The position numbers and the translations under genes are program-made. Shown here one piece after another: positions 8,864 through 17,560 of a stretch of DNA of 64,000 nt. The notes beneath the pieces are model-generated. The model did no database searches, was not told the origin of the DNA, and saw nothing but the letters and a program-made list of their open reading frames with translations. The stretch covers positions 2,673,960 through 2,737,959 of the forward strand of contig AP018794.1 of the NCBI GenBank assembly GCA_009731425.1. Direction: 5' to 3'. Source of the stretch: Lachnospiraceae bacterium KM106-2 (GTDB taxonomy: Bacteria > Bacillota > Clostridia > Lachnospirales > Lachnospiraceae). Each line of letters opens with the position of its first letter. Positions within the stretch are counted from its first letter, which is position 1.

Positions 8864-10852
8864 TTACTTGGTCTTACTGCTTTTTATGTTGCTTTCAGCA
8901 CTCACTAATTTTTGTCTCTTTACGGTCTTATATGCTTTTACTTTAACGTAATATGTTTTCTTAGATTTTAAGTTTGAAATTGTGAGTGATGTCTTCTTAA
9001 TATCTTTTACCTTTTTGTATCCACCAATCTTCTTTGTCGAGATATACACTCGATAACCAGATGCCTTACTTACTTTCTTAAACGATACCGTAACCTTGCG
9101 TTTTCCCGCCTTTACTGATTTCACCGTCGTCTTTACTGGTGCTTTTGCATGTACTGTCCTAGCATTTTTCACACTACTAGCAGAACTCATGACTTTCGTC
9201 TTATTTACAGTTCTATATGCCTTGATCTTAAAATAGTAATTATGATTTTGCTTTAATTTCTTAACCGTATAAGAAGTTCCCTTTACATCGGCTACTTTCT
9301 TATATCCTCTACTCTTCTTTGAGGAAATATATATTCGATACCCAGTGGCACCGCTTAGCTTATTCCAGGTAAGCTTCACTTGCTTCTTATCTGGTACTGC
9401 CGTCTTCATCACAGGTTTTGATAATGTAGGCTTTGCTGATACAACGGAAGAAGCTGAAGATTTCTTAACTGTGCTGCCTACTGAATAAACACTATAAATC
9501 TTATAATAATAAGTCTTACCAGTTATCAATTTTGTATCCGTAAAAGAAGTACTTGATACAGTTTTAACTTTTTTATAAGTTCCCTTTTTGGACGTAGCAC
9601 GATACACATAGTATTTATTTGCATTATTCGCTTTCTTCCATGTAACCTTAATACTGGTTGCACTGGCTCTTTTTGCCTTAACACTTGTAGGCTTTGCAAC
9701 CGATACTGGTTTTACATTCATAGAAATACCACGTAATCCAATCTCGTGTCCTGCACTTAACTGCATTCCAGAAGTAATACCTGTATTTTGTGCGATAATT
9801 TCATTTATACTAATTCCAATTTTATTACTGATGATCTGTAAACTATCTCCACTCTTAGTTCGATAGAATAATCCTTTTTTGCTAAGATCATATACGATAG
9901 TTCCATTGATGGTATCCTTATAATCATACTCATAATTGACATCTACTGTATTGGCTGTAATACCTGGTAATACCACACTTGAAGAGTATTGCCACATACG
10001 GACTGCATTATCATAACCTAAATAACTATTGTATCTTGCCATCCAGATATCATATTGTTTGATCGCATTATAATCTAGATAATTATTCATAAAATTAAGG
10101 CCGGTATATACCATCGGCGTATAGCCACCTGCTTTTACAGCCTCACAGAAGGTAACTACATTTAAATTATTGACTGCCTTGGATACTTTCTTCTGCACGG
10201 CATCTTCGATATCAAATCCAACTGGATAGTCGATCTGATACCCTTTTAATTTGCTTAAAACATAATTTGCTTCTTTCATCGCATGGGATTTGGTAGTCGC
10301 TTTACTGTAATAGTAAACACCTACTTTAAAACCATTTGCTTTCGCAGCCTCGATATTTTTCTTAAAATATGGATCGAGATTGGTTGTTATATTACTTCCT
10401 GATACCGATGAATAACCAAGTCGAATAATTATAAATCGAACATCCGTCTGCGCTTTAAGTTTGGCAAAATCGATATTTCCTTGCCACTTTGATATATCGA
10501 TTCCCTGTCGATTAGCTGTCTCTGTTAGACTAGATGCATCACTTGCAACTTCTCCTGAAACAGTATATGGTACAATTTTAAAGTTGTACTTACCGCTCTT
10601 GGATAAGCCTGTGAAAGACATCTTTGTATCATTAATACTCGCTATGTATTGTAACTGCGAATTTACTGTCGGAGACATATATACGTTGTATCCGGAAGCT
10701 CCCGCAACTGCATTCCAACTTAATTTGATCGTATTATGTTCTGGATGTGTAACCTTGATTACCGGTGCGGCTGCAGAAACCTGCAGTATGCTGGACAACC
10801 AGACACAAAGTGCACATAATAGTGATAGTACTCTTGCATATCTTTTTTTCAT
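8864..10852 (-). CDS. Secreted GH25 lysozyme with FN3 and LysM domains (paralogue 1)
   Basis: A 662-residue exported peptidoglycan muramidase. Order: signal peptide (1-28, ending VSAAAP), one N-terminal FN3 (about 30-105), GH25 catalytic domain (about 115-320) with GIDISKWQGNID and the D-x-E catalytic motif GFDIED (D214, E216), a LysM-like motif (about 330-375, YRTKSGDSLQIISNKIGISINEIIAQN), then three Lys-rich FN3 domains (about 390-660). It should cleave glycan strands of its own or a competitor's wall while bound through LysM. It is one of three tandem paralogues and has one more C-terminal FN3 than the others. Confidence 0.88.
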   Translation of the reverse strand: MKKRYARVLSLLCALCVWLSSILQVSAAAPVIKVTHPEHNTIKLSWNAVAGASGYNVYMSPTVNSQLQYIASINDTKMSFTGLSKSGKYNFKIVPYTVSGEVASDASSLTETANRQGIDISKWQGNIDFAKLKAQTDVRFIIIRLGYSSVSGSNITTNLDPYFKKNIEAAKANGFKVGVYYYSKATTKSHAMKEANYVLSKLKGYQIDYPVGFDIEDAVQKKVSKAVNNLNVVTFCEAVKAGGYTPMVYTGLNFMNNYLDYNAIKQYDIWMARYNSYLGYDNAVRMWQYSSSVVLPGITANTVDVNYEYDYKDTINGTIVYDLSKKGLFYRTKSGDSLQIISNKIGISINEIIAQNTGITSGMQLSAGHEIGLRGISMNVKPVSVAKPTSVKAKRASATSIKVTWKKANNANKYYVYRATSKKGTYKKVKTVSSTSFTDTKLITGKTYYYKIYSVYSVGSTVKKSSASSVVSAKPTLSKPVMKTAVPDKKQVKLTWNKLSGATGYRIYISSKKSRGYKKVADVKGTSYTVKKLKQNHNYYFKIKAYRTVNKTKVMSSASSVKNARTVHAKAPVKTTVKSVKAGKRKVTVSFKKVSKASGYRVYISTKKIGGYKKVKDIKKTSLTISNLKSKKTYYVKVKAYKTVKRQKLVSAESNIKSSKTK

Positions 10853-10898
10853 ATTCTCTCTTCTCCCTATTTCTTACTAAACTCATTTCATTGAAATG

Positions 10899-10925
10899 AT
10901 TTTAAAGTCATACTGTGTCAGATTT
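10899..10925 (-). promoter_or_regulatory. Conserved 27-bp box upstream of GH25 paralogue 1
   Basis: Ungapped match to boxes at 12960-12986 and 14873-14899. The shared core on the plus strand is TGTGTCA, one variable base, then ATTT; read on the minus strand it gives (T/C)TGACACA followed after about 11 bases by an AT-rich hexamer. It lies 47 bases before the start codon. The spacing does not fit a normal SigA promoter. Confidence 0.5.
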
Positions 10926-10959
10926 AAAGCATTAATAAGTCAAATATATGGTATTTATA

Positions 10960-10990
10960 TAAGAACAAAGTGCATATCTCTTGGCTTTCT
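10960..10990. repeat. Internally deleted copy of the 8625-8760 segment
   Basis: TAAGAACAAAGTG (10960-10972) followed within a few bases by CTTGGCTTTCT repeats the two ends of the segment at 8625-8760, without its roughly 110-base middle. A small GAAAGC-type hairpin follows. Confidence 0.45.
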
Positions 10991-11042
10991 GTTTTAGAAA
11001 GCTTTTTTAATTATAGGAAGTTCAGAGACCTTTACTATAAAT

Positions 11043-11129
11043 TAAAAAAAATTGCTGTATCAAGGTAAAAACCCGCTTCAGTTAGATTTAAGCCTAACTT
11101 ATGGGGTAAGTTCACTTAATACAGCAATT
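11043..11129 (-). terminator. Terminator of GH25 paralogue 2
   Basis: AATTGCTGTAT (11050-11060) and ATACAGCAATT (11119-11129) form an 11-bp base stem enclosing further pairing (AGTTAG/CTAACT). The minus strand continues into eight T's, 12 bases after the stop codon of the gene. Confidence 0.75.
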
Positions 11130-11140
11130 ACTATTCTCGT

Positions 11141-12907
11141 TTATTTTGTCTTTGTACTCTTTCTGTTACTGTAAGCACTTAAAACTTTTTTCTTGCTTAC
11201 GTTCTTATAGGCCTTTACCTTAAAGTAATATGTCTTCTTAGCCTTCAAGCCCTTAATTGTTGCAGAAGTCCCTTTGACATCTCTTACTTTTTTGTAAGAA
11301 CCATTTTTACTCGTAGCCCTGAAGATACGATATCCAGAAGCACTACTTACTTTGCTCCAAGATAATTTCACTTGTTTCTTACCTGCTTTTGCAGATTTTA
11401 ATGTTGTCTTTGATAAACTTGTTTTAGCGGATGTAATGGATGAAGCCGCCGATTTTTTCGTCGTACTTCCTGATTTATATACTCCATAAACCTTATAATA
11501 ATAAGTCTTCCCAGTTGTCAATTTTGAATTTGTAAATGACGTAGCTGTTGTTGTCTTGACCTTTTTATACGTACCTTTTTTGGATGTTGCACGGTATACT
11601 TCATATTGATTCGCATTCGTTGCTTTCTTCCATGTAACCTTGATGCTAGAAGCACTTGCTCGTTTTGCTTTTACATTAGTTGGTTTTGATACCGTAATTG
11701 TTTGCTGTGCCACTCCCGTCGATACATTGTTATTTACCTGAGTCATATTAACGGTTAGATCATATAGCTTGATCTCTTTTCCCTTGGATAACTTACTTGC
11801 TGCTGTAATTCCGGTATTCTGTGCTACGATCTGATCCACGCCCATACCAGTTTTATCACTGATCATCTGTAAGGTATCGCCAGAAGCAACTCTATAAGAT
11901 ACAGAATTCTTACTTGTATTATAGACAACGGAACCATTGATATCATCTTTATCATATTCATAGTTAACATCTACGGTAGTTGCAGTAATACCAGGTAATT
12001 CTGCTTTTGATGAATACTGCCACATACGTACTGGATTGTTATATCCTAAGTAAGAATTATAGCGAGCCAACCAGATATCGTACTGTTTGATCGCATTATA
12101 ATCAAGATAAGTATTCATGAAATAGTATCCGGTATAAACCATAGGAGAATATCCTGCTGCCTTTACGGTCTCACAGAAAGTCGTAATACTTAAACTATTC
12201 TTTACTTTCGTTACCTTTTTCTGAACATTATCCTCTACATCCATTGCAACCGGATAATCGATCTGATATCCTTGTAAATTTTTGATTACAAAATTTGCTT
12301 CTTCTTGTGCCTTCTTTTGTGTCGTAGCTAAGGAATAATAATAGACACCAACTTTAAATCCATTTGCTTGAGCATTTTTCATATTTTGCTTAAAATAAGG
12401 ATCTAACGTACATTTTCCGGTTTTTGATCCTGTATATCCGATACGGATGATAACAAAACGAATGTCGGTATTCTGTTTTAATTTTGCAAAATCTATATTC
12501 CGTTGGTACTTAGATATATCGATACCTTGTTTATTCGATGATTCCGTAATAGTACCGGCATTTTCAGCGGCTGCTTCCACTTTATTTACTCCAGACACTG
12601 TGTATGGTACAATCTTAAAATTATATTTGCTGCTCTCTTTTAATCCCGTAAATGAAAACTTTGTATCATTCACACTGGCTATGTATTGCATTTGTGTACT
12701 TGATGCTAAAGACATATATATGTTGTAACCAGAAGCCCCCTCAACTGCGTTCCAGCTTAGCTTGATCGTATTTTGTTCCGGATGCGTCACCTGGATGATT
12801 GGTGCTGCCGCCGAAGCATCCAAAGAAACCTGCATAACCGATGCTACCCATAAGCAAAGGGCACATAAAAATGCAGTGATTCTTACATGTTTTTTCATAA
12901 ATTTCAT
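11141..12907 (-). CDS. Secreted GH25 lysozyme with FN3 and LysM domains (paralogue 2)
   Basis: A 588-residue paralogue of the neighbouring lysozyme genes. It has a signal peptide (about 1-32), an N-terminal FN3, the GH25 domain with GIDISKYQRNIDF and the catalytic AMDVED motif, a LysM-like motif (YRVASGDTLQMISDKTGMGVDQIVAQN), a short Val/Thr/Gln-rich linker and two Lys-rich FN3 domains. An AGGAGAGG site five bases before the ATG supports the start. It has its own terminator and upstream 27-bp box, so each paralogue seems separately expressed. The Lys-rich tail probably binds anionic wall polymers. Confidence 0.88.
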   Translation of the reverse strand: MKFMKKHVRITAFLCALCLWVASVMQVSLDASAAAPIIQVTHPEQNTIKLSWNAVEGASGYNIYMSLASSTQMQYIASVNDTKFSFTGLKESSKYNFKIVPYTVSGVNKVEAAAENAGTITESSNKQGIDISKYQRNIDFAKLKQNTDIRFVIIRIGYTGSKTGKCTLDPYFKQNMKNAQANGFKVGVYYYSLATTQKKAQEEANFVIKNLQGYQIDYPVAMDVEDNVQKKVTKVKNSLSITTFCETVKAAGYSPMVYTGYYFMNTYLDYNAIKQYDIWLARYNSYLGYNNPVRMWQYSSKAELPGITATTVDVNYEYDKDDINGSVVYNTSKNSVSYRVASGDTLQMISDKTGMGVDQIVAQNTGITAASKLSKGKEIKLYDLTVNMTQVNNNVSTGVAQQTITVSKPTNVKAKRASASSIKVTWKKATNANQYEVYRATSKKGTYKKVKTTTATSFTNSKLTTGKTYYYKVYGVYKSGSTTKKSAASSITSAKTSLSKTTLKSAKAGKKQVKLSWSKVSSASGYRIFRATSKNGSYKKVRDVKGTSATIKGLKAKKTYYFKVKAYKNVSKKKVLSAYSNRKSTKTK

Positions 12908-12959
12908 TTTTTCCTCTCCTCAATATTCCATTTTTCTAGATTTTATTCATACTAATCCA

Positions 12960-12986
12960 AGTATAAAGGCAAAATGTGTCAAATTT
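12960..12986 (-). promoter_or_regulatory. Conserved 27-bp box upstream of GH25 paralogue 2
   Basis: Same box as at 10899 and 14873, here 53 bases before the ATG. Minus strand reads AAATTTGACACATTTTG and then TATACT 11 bases after TTGACA. Confidence 0.5.
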
Positions 12987-13027
12987 ATTTCACAATTAAA
13001 ACAATTTATGAAAAATAAACCATAAAG

Positions 13028-13070
13028 AAAGCGCTATATAAAGAAATCTCTCTTTATATAGCGCTTTTTT
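13028..13070 (-). terminator. Terminator of GH25 paralogue 3 (near-symmetrical)
   Basis: AAAGCGCTATATAAAG (13028-13043) pairs perfectly with CTTTATATAGCGCTTT (13052-13067); T's flank it on the plus side and a short T run on the minus side. It lies 12 bases after the gene's stop codon. Confidence 0.8.
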
Positions 13071-13081
13071 ATATTGACTCA

Positions 13082-14833
13082 TTATTTGGTTTTCGTACTT
13101 TTTCGATTACTGTAAGAACTCATTACTTTCTTTTTACTCACTACTTTATATGCTTTAACCTTAAAGTAATATTTTTTCTTCGCTTTCAACTTCTTGATGG
13201 TAACGGATGTTCCTTTCACGTCCTTCACTTTCTTATATCCTTTATTAGACTTCGTGGACATGAAAACTTGATATCTAGAAGCTCCGCTTACCTTTTTCCA
13301 AGTTACCTTAACCTGCTTCCTACCAGCCTTTGCAGCCTTTAATGTAGGTTTTGATAAATATGGTTTTGCAGATACGATTGCAGAAGCGGCAGATTTCTTA
13401 AGAGTACTTCCTGATTGATATACCGCATAAATCTTATAATAATAAGTCTTTCCTGTCGTTAACTTCACATTTGTAAAAGAAGTTCCTTTTACGGTCTTAA
13501 TCTTTTTATATTTTCCCTTCTTAGCTGTCGCCCGGTAAACATAATATTTATTTGCGTTGGTAACTTTCTTCCAAGTCACTTTTATACTTGTAGCACTAGC
13601 TCTCTTAGCCTTTACACTCTTTGGCTTTGCTAAAGTGATCGCAGGTGTGGTAGATGCAACCGGTGTCTCCACTGGTGCCGTCGATACCGTAAAGGTAATA
13701 TTATGAAGTCCGATATCTTGTCCCGCTGTCAACTGACTAGTCTCTGTAAGTCCTGTATTTTGTGCAATGATCTCACTGACACTCATACCAACTTTATCAC
13801 TGATCGTCTGAAGTGTATCTCCTGATGCAACACGGTAATAGAGAGCACTCTTACTAAGATCAAAGATCACTGAACCATTCATATCATCTTTATCATACTC
13901 ATAGTTAGTATCTACTGTATTAGCTGTAATTCCAGGTAATGTTGTAGTGCTTGAATATTGCCACATACGAACTGGATTATCATAACCTAAATAAGAATTA
14001 TATCTTGCCAACCAAATATCATATTGTTTAATTCCATTGTAGTCTAAATAGCTGTTCATGTAGCTATAAAATGTATATACCATAGGTGAATAGCCTGCTG
14101 CTTTAATAGCTTCGCAAAATGTAGTAATATTCAATGTATTCTGAACTTTTGTTAATTTCTTTTGTTCTGGAGCCTCTATATCCATTGCAACTGGATAATC
14201 AATGGAATATCCTTTTAGATTTTCCACTACGAAATTAGCTTCTTGTTGTGCTTCTTCCTGTGTCGTTGCATGAGTATAGTAATAAACACCTACTTTAAAT
14301 CCATTTGCTTTTGCATTCTGAATATTTTTCTTGAAACAAGAATCTAAGGAACTACCCTCACCAAGCTTGATCATTACAAAACGAACATCGGTATTAGCTT
14401 TTAATTTAGCCCAGTCGATATTTCCCTGATAGTGAGATACATCGATTCCCTGACGGTTGGCTGTCTCTGTAACGGATGTAGCATCAGAAGGAGTTGCCTC
14501 CACCTTATTTCCTCCAGAAACGATATAGGGAACGATTTTAAAATTATACTTACTGTTTGCACTTAATCCTGTAAATGAGAATTTTGTATCATTTACACTT
14601 GCTATGTACTGCATATTAGCGTCTGTTGCTAAAGACATATAAATATTATAGCCAGAAACTCCTGAGACTGGATTCCAACTTAATTTAATCGTATTCTGCT
14701 CTGGATGAGAAACCGTAGTGATCACCGGCGCTGCCGCTAACACATCTAAAGGTCCCTGCATAATTGAGACAAACCATAAACAACAAGCACATACTAAAGA
14801 AAATAATCTAATATGCTTTTTAAAAAACTTCAT
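13082..14833 (-). CDS. Secreted GH25 lysozyme with FN3 and LysM domains (paralogue 3)
   Basis: A 583-residue member of the tandem trio. It has a signal peptide (1-33), an N-terminal FN3, a GH25 domain opening GIDVSHYQGNIDW and carrying AMDIEAPEQ (catalytic D-x-E kept), a LysM-like motif (YRVASGDTLQTISDKVGMSVSEIIAQN), a Thr/Pro/Val linker and two Lys-rich FN3 domains. The catalytic core differs from paralogues 1 and 2 by a shorter loop before the second strand. High identity in the FN3/LysM parts points to local duplication. Confidence 0.88.
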   Translation of the reverse strand: MKFFKKHIRLFSLVCACCLWFVSIMQGPLDVLAAAPVITTVSHPEQNTIKLSWNPVSGVSGYNIYMSLATDANMQYIASVNDTKFSFTGLSANSKYNFKIVPYIVSGGNKVEATPSDATSVTETANRQGIDVSHYQGNIDWAKLKANTDVRFVMIKLGEGSSLDSCFKKNIQNAKANGFKVGVYYYTHATTQEEAQQEANFVVENLKGYSIDYPVAMDIEAPEQKKLTKVQNTLNITTFCEAIKAAGYSPMVYTFYSYMNSYLDYNGIKQYDIWLARYNSYLGYDNPVRMWQYSSTTTLPGITANTVDTNYEYDKDDMNGSVIFDLSKSALYYRVASGDTLQTISDKVGMSVSEIIAQNTGLTETSQLTAGQDIGLHNITFTVSTAPVETPVASTTPAITLAKPKSVKAKRASATSIKVTWKKVTNANKYYVYRATAKKGKYKKIKTVKGTSFTNVKLTTGKTYYYKIYAVYQSGSTLKKSAASAIVSAKPYLSKPTLKAAKAGRKQVKVTWKKVSGASRYQVFMSTKSNKGYKKVKDVKGTSVTIKKLKAKKKYYFKVKAYKVVSKKKVMSSYSNRKSTKTK

Positions 14834-14872
14834 CTTTTCTCCTCCTTAAACTCTAATCTTCAAACTCCATCC

Positions 14873-14899
14873 AATATAAGTCCAAAATGTGTCAAATTT
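14873..14899 (-). promoter_or_regulatory. Conserved 27-bp box upstream of GH25 paralogue 3
   Basis: Third copy of the shared box, 40 bases before the ATG. Minus strand reads AAATTTGACACATTTTG and then TATATT 11 bases after TTGACA. Confidence 0.5.
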
Positions 14900-14960
14900 A
14901 TTAACAAACCCAAATCAACTTGTAAAAATCAGCAAACAGGATGCCTATCGCTATGTACTT

Positions 14961-15194
14961 TTATTGAAAGATAACTGGAATGATTAAAATTACAATTGAG
15001 AATACCATAAAAATAATGCCCCAGATTTTATTTCTCTTTTTCTGCCTTTTTGCTTCTTCCTCACTATCTCTTACTTTTTCAATCAAATCAAATCCATAAT
15101 GTTCTACTCCAAACTTATTAAAATAACTCATGATCCCAATAATAAAAACAATCGCTGCCAGTGGTATTAATAATAAATAAGTTCCCCAGATCAC
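14961..15194 (-). CDS. Small two-helix membrane protein of unknown function
   Basis: A 77-residue protein with two membrane helices (about residues 3-22 and 57-76) separated by a charged segment rich in Lys, Arg and Glu. I place the start at a GTG (15194): the GGAG lies seven bases upstream of it, while the ATG six bases earlier is only one base from the GGAG. No family recognised. It stands alone between the lysozyme genes and palindromic element B. Confidence 0.6.
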   Translation of the reverse strand: MIWGTYLLLIPLAAIVFIIGIMSYFNKFGVEHYGFDLIEKVRDSEEEAKRQKKRNKIWGIIFMVFSIVILIIPVIFQ

Positions 15195-15388
15195 GCTCAT
15201 TCTCCTTTAATCTCTTATTTTTTAAAATCCTATCCCATATTTCATTCCTTGTATTATTAAAAGTATATCATATTCCCCCTCAATTCGCCTTAATTATCAA
15301 TTTTCTTATACTTCCATTGAATTCTCCTTTCTCTTTTATCTTTTATCTTTTCTCCCTTTCCTTTCCGTCCAGCCCACAACGTATATCG

Positions 15389-15646
15389 GGTGCTCGCGCC
15401 GACCCCGTCCAGCGCCTTCCTAAGCAGATTTAATTTTCTTTGCAAGGAGCCATTGAATGGATGAGGCTGGTGTGTGCGGTGGATTGAGAAAAGGGGTACT
15501 AAGAAATGGAACATTTCCTAGTACCCCTTACACTCAATCCACAAAAGCTGGCGAAGACAGCCACACACACCAGCCTCACCCATTCTGGGCCGTCGCAAAG
15601 ACAATTCAATCTGCCCTGGAAGGCTCATAACCTCCCTGCGAGCACC
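15389..15646 (+). repeat. Large palindromic interspersed element, copy B
   Basis: Inverted repeat of about 258 bp. Outermost arms GGTGCTCGC (15389) and GCGAGCACC (15638-15646); next GCCTTCC/GGAAGGC (15414, 15618), AGATTTAATTTTCTTTGC with its near-complement, and GAGGCTGGTGTGTG/CACACACCAGCCTC. The inner stem is GGATTGAG plus AGGGGTACTA with complements and a tight loop. The conserved one-sided motif GCTGGCGAAGACAGC is at 15547-15561. The stems differ in sequence from copies A and C but pair in the same layout. It lies close beyond the exporter operon's terminator. Confidence 0.85.
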
Positions 15647-15662
15647 CTCACACCCCACACGC

Positions 15663-15698
15663 AAAAAGAAGCCACTCCTCAAAAAAACAAGGAGTGGC
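15663..15698 (-). terminator. Terminator of the ABC exporter operon
   Basis: Minus strand GCCACTCC (15698-15691) pairs with GGAGTGGC (15678-15671), followed by TTCTTTTT. It lies seven bases past the stop of the exporter gene. Confidence 0.8.
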
Positions 15699-15705
15699 AT
15701 AAAAT

Positions 15706-17559
15706 CTAAGCAGTTTGCTCAAACTGACTATTGTAAAGATTAGCATAGAAACCATTTTGACTCATTAAATCTTCATGATTACCTTGCTCAACAATATCTC
15801 CATCTTTCATAACAAGGATGAGATCTGCATTCTTAATTGTAGAAAGACGATGAGCAATTACGAAACTAGTACGGCCTTCCATTAAGTTATCCATAGCTTT
15901 CTGGATCAACTCCTCTGTTCTAGTATCAACAGAAGAAGTTGCTTCATCTAAGATTAGGATCTTGTTATCGGCTAAAATTGCTCTTGCGATCGTAAGAAGC
16001 TGTTTCTGACCTTGAGAAACGTTGCTTGCTTCTTCATTTAATTCCATTTGGTATCCACCAGGAAGTGTCTGAATGAAATGATGTGCATGCGCTGCTTTCG
16101 CTGCTGCAATAACTTCTTCATCCGTTGCATCTAAACGGCCATAACGGATATTTTCCATGATCGTTCCTTGGAATAACCAAGTATCTTGAAGAACCATACC
16201 AAATAACTCACGAAGCTCTCCACGGTTGAAACTCTTAATTGGATTACCATCGATTAAGATCTCACCTGAATTTACATCGTAGAATCTCATCAATAATTTA
16301 ACCATAGTCGTTTTACCTGCACCAGTTGGTCCAACGATTGCAACCTTCTGACCTGGTTTTACTTTTGTAGAGAAATCATTGATGATGATCTTATCTGGAT
16401 TATAACCAAACTCAACATCTCTAAATTCTACATTACCATTGATTCCTTCAATTGAAGTAGCATTTGGAACTGTCTGATCTTCCTCTTCTTCTTCAAGGAA
16501 TTCAAATACACGTTCTGCAGCTGCAGCAGTCGATTGAAGAAGGTTAGAAACCTGTGCTAACTGACTCATTGGTTGTGTAAATTGTTTTACATATTGAATA
16601 AAGGATTGGATATCACCAACTTCGATCTTACCGTTAACAGCAAGGTAACCACCTAGTATGGCAACTGCAACATAACCTAAGTTACCAACAAACTGCATGA
16701 TTGGCATCATCATTCCTGATAAGAACTGTGATTTCCAAGCAGATTCATAAAGAATCTCATTTGTCTCATTAAATGTCTCAATTACTTTTTCTTCGCCATT
16801 AAATACTTTAACAACGTTGTGTCCGCCATACACTTCTTCTACCTGGCCATTGATATGACCTAAGTATTCTTGTTGTGTCTGGAAATATTTCTGTGATTTC
16901 TTAACGATAACTCCGATGAATACGACAGATAGTGGGATGATCAAAATACTTACTAATGTCATCAATGGACTGATAGAAAGCATCATTGCTGCAATACCAA
17001 TTACCGTAATTACACTTGTGATAACCTGTGTCATACTTTGATTTAAACTCTGACTTAAAGTATCGATATCATTGGTTACTCTTGATAATACTTCACCATT
17101 TGTTCTAGATTCAAAATATTTCATTGGCATACGATTGATCTTCTCTGAAATATCTTTTCTTAAGTTATAACTGATCTTCTGAGTGATACCAGTCATAATA
17201 AATCCTTGAATGAATGAAAATACTGCACTCACTACATAAAGGGCAAGTAGGATCATGAGGATCTTCGCAATATAATCAAAGTCAATTCCTGCTCCACCTT
17301 GAATCTTGCTTACTAAACCATTAAATAATTTTGTTGTTGCCTTACCAAGGATCTTTGGCCCAACGATACTAAAGATCGTACTTCCGATAGCAAAGAGAAT
17401 TACAAAGATAACTCCAACTTTATATTGTGCAATTAATTTACCAAGTTTTTTAAATGTTCCTTTGAAATCCTTCGCCTTTTCACCCATTGCCATTTTCCCC
17501 ATTGGGCCTCCGCCCATAGGACCTTTTTTGGCTGGTCGTTTATTTTCTTGATTACTCAT
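15706..17559 (-). CDS. Heterodimeric ABC multidrug exporter, subunit with catalytic Walker B
   Basis: A 617-residue fused membrane/ATPase half-transporter of the YheH/LmrD/TM288 type. A Gly/Met/Lys-rich cytosolic N-terminus (1-45) precedes six membrane segments (about 50-330) and an ATPase domain with Walker A GPTGAGKTTM, Walker B ILILDEATSSVD (catalytic Glu present), and an altered signature, NVSQGQKQ instead of SGGQ. This fits the subunit that gives the intact Walker B to the good ATP site and the defective signature to the degenerate site. The start follows the upstream stop by one base. Confidence 0.88.
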   Translation of the reverse strand: MSNQENKRPAKKGPMGGGPMGKMAMGEKAKDFKGTFKKLGKLIAQYKVGVIFVILFAIGSTIFSIVGPKILGKATTKLFNGLVSKIQGGAGIDFDYIAKILMILLALYVVSAVFSFIQGFIMTGITQKISYNLRKDISEKINRMPMKYFESRTNGEVLSRVTNDIDTLSQSLNQSMTQVITSVITVIGIAAMMLSISPLMTLVSILIIPLSVVFIGVIVKKSQKYFQTQQEYLGHINGQVEEVYGGHNVVKVFNGEEKVIETFNETNEILYESAWKSQFLSGMMMPIMQFVGNLGYVAVAILGGYLAVNGKIEVGDIQSFIQYVKQFTQPMSQLAQVSNLLQSTAAAAERVFEFLEEEEEDQTVPNATSIEGINGNVEFRDVEFGYNPDKIIINDFSTKVKPGQKVAIVGPTGAGKTTMVKLLMRFYDVNSGEILIDGNPIKSFNRGELRELFGMVLQDTWLFQGTIMENIRYGRLDATDEEVIAAAKAAHAHHFIQTLPGGYQMELNEEASNVSQGQKQLLTIARAILADNKILILDEATSSVDTRTEELIQKAMDNLMEGRTSFVIAHRLSTIKNADLILVMKDGDIVEQGNHEDLMSQNGFYANLYNSQFEQTA

Positions 17560-17560
17560 T

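Noticed and set aside
15160..15700. Short frames in the region of palindromic element B
   Set aside because: They run through palindromic arms and are not conserved in copies A and C.
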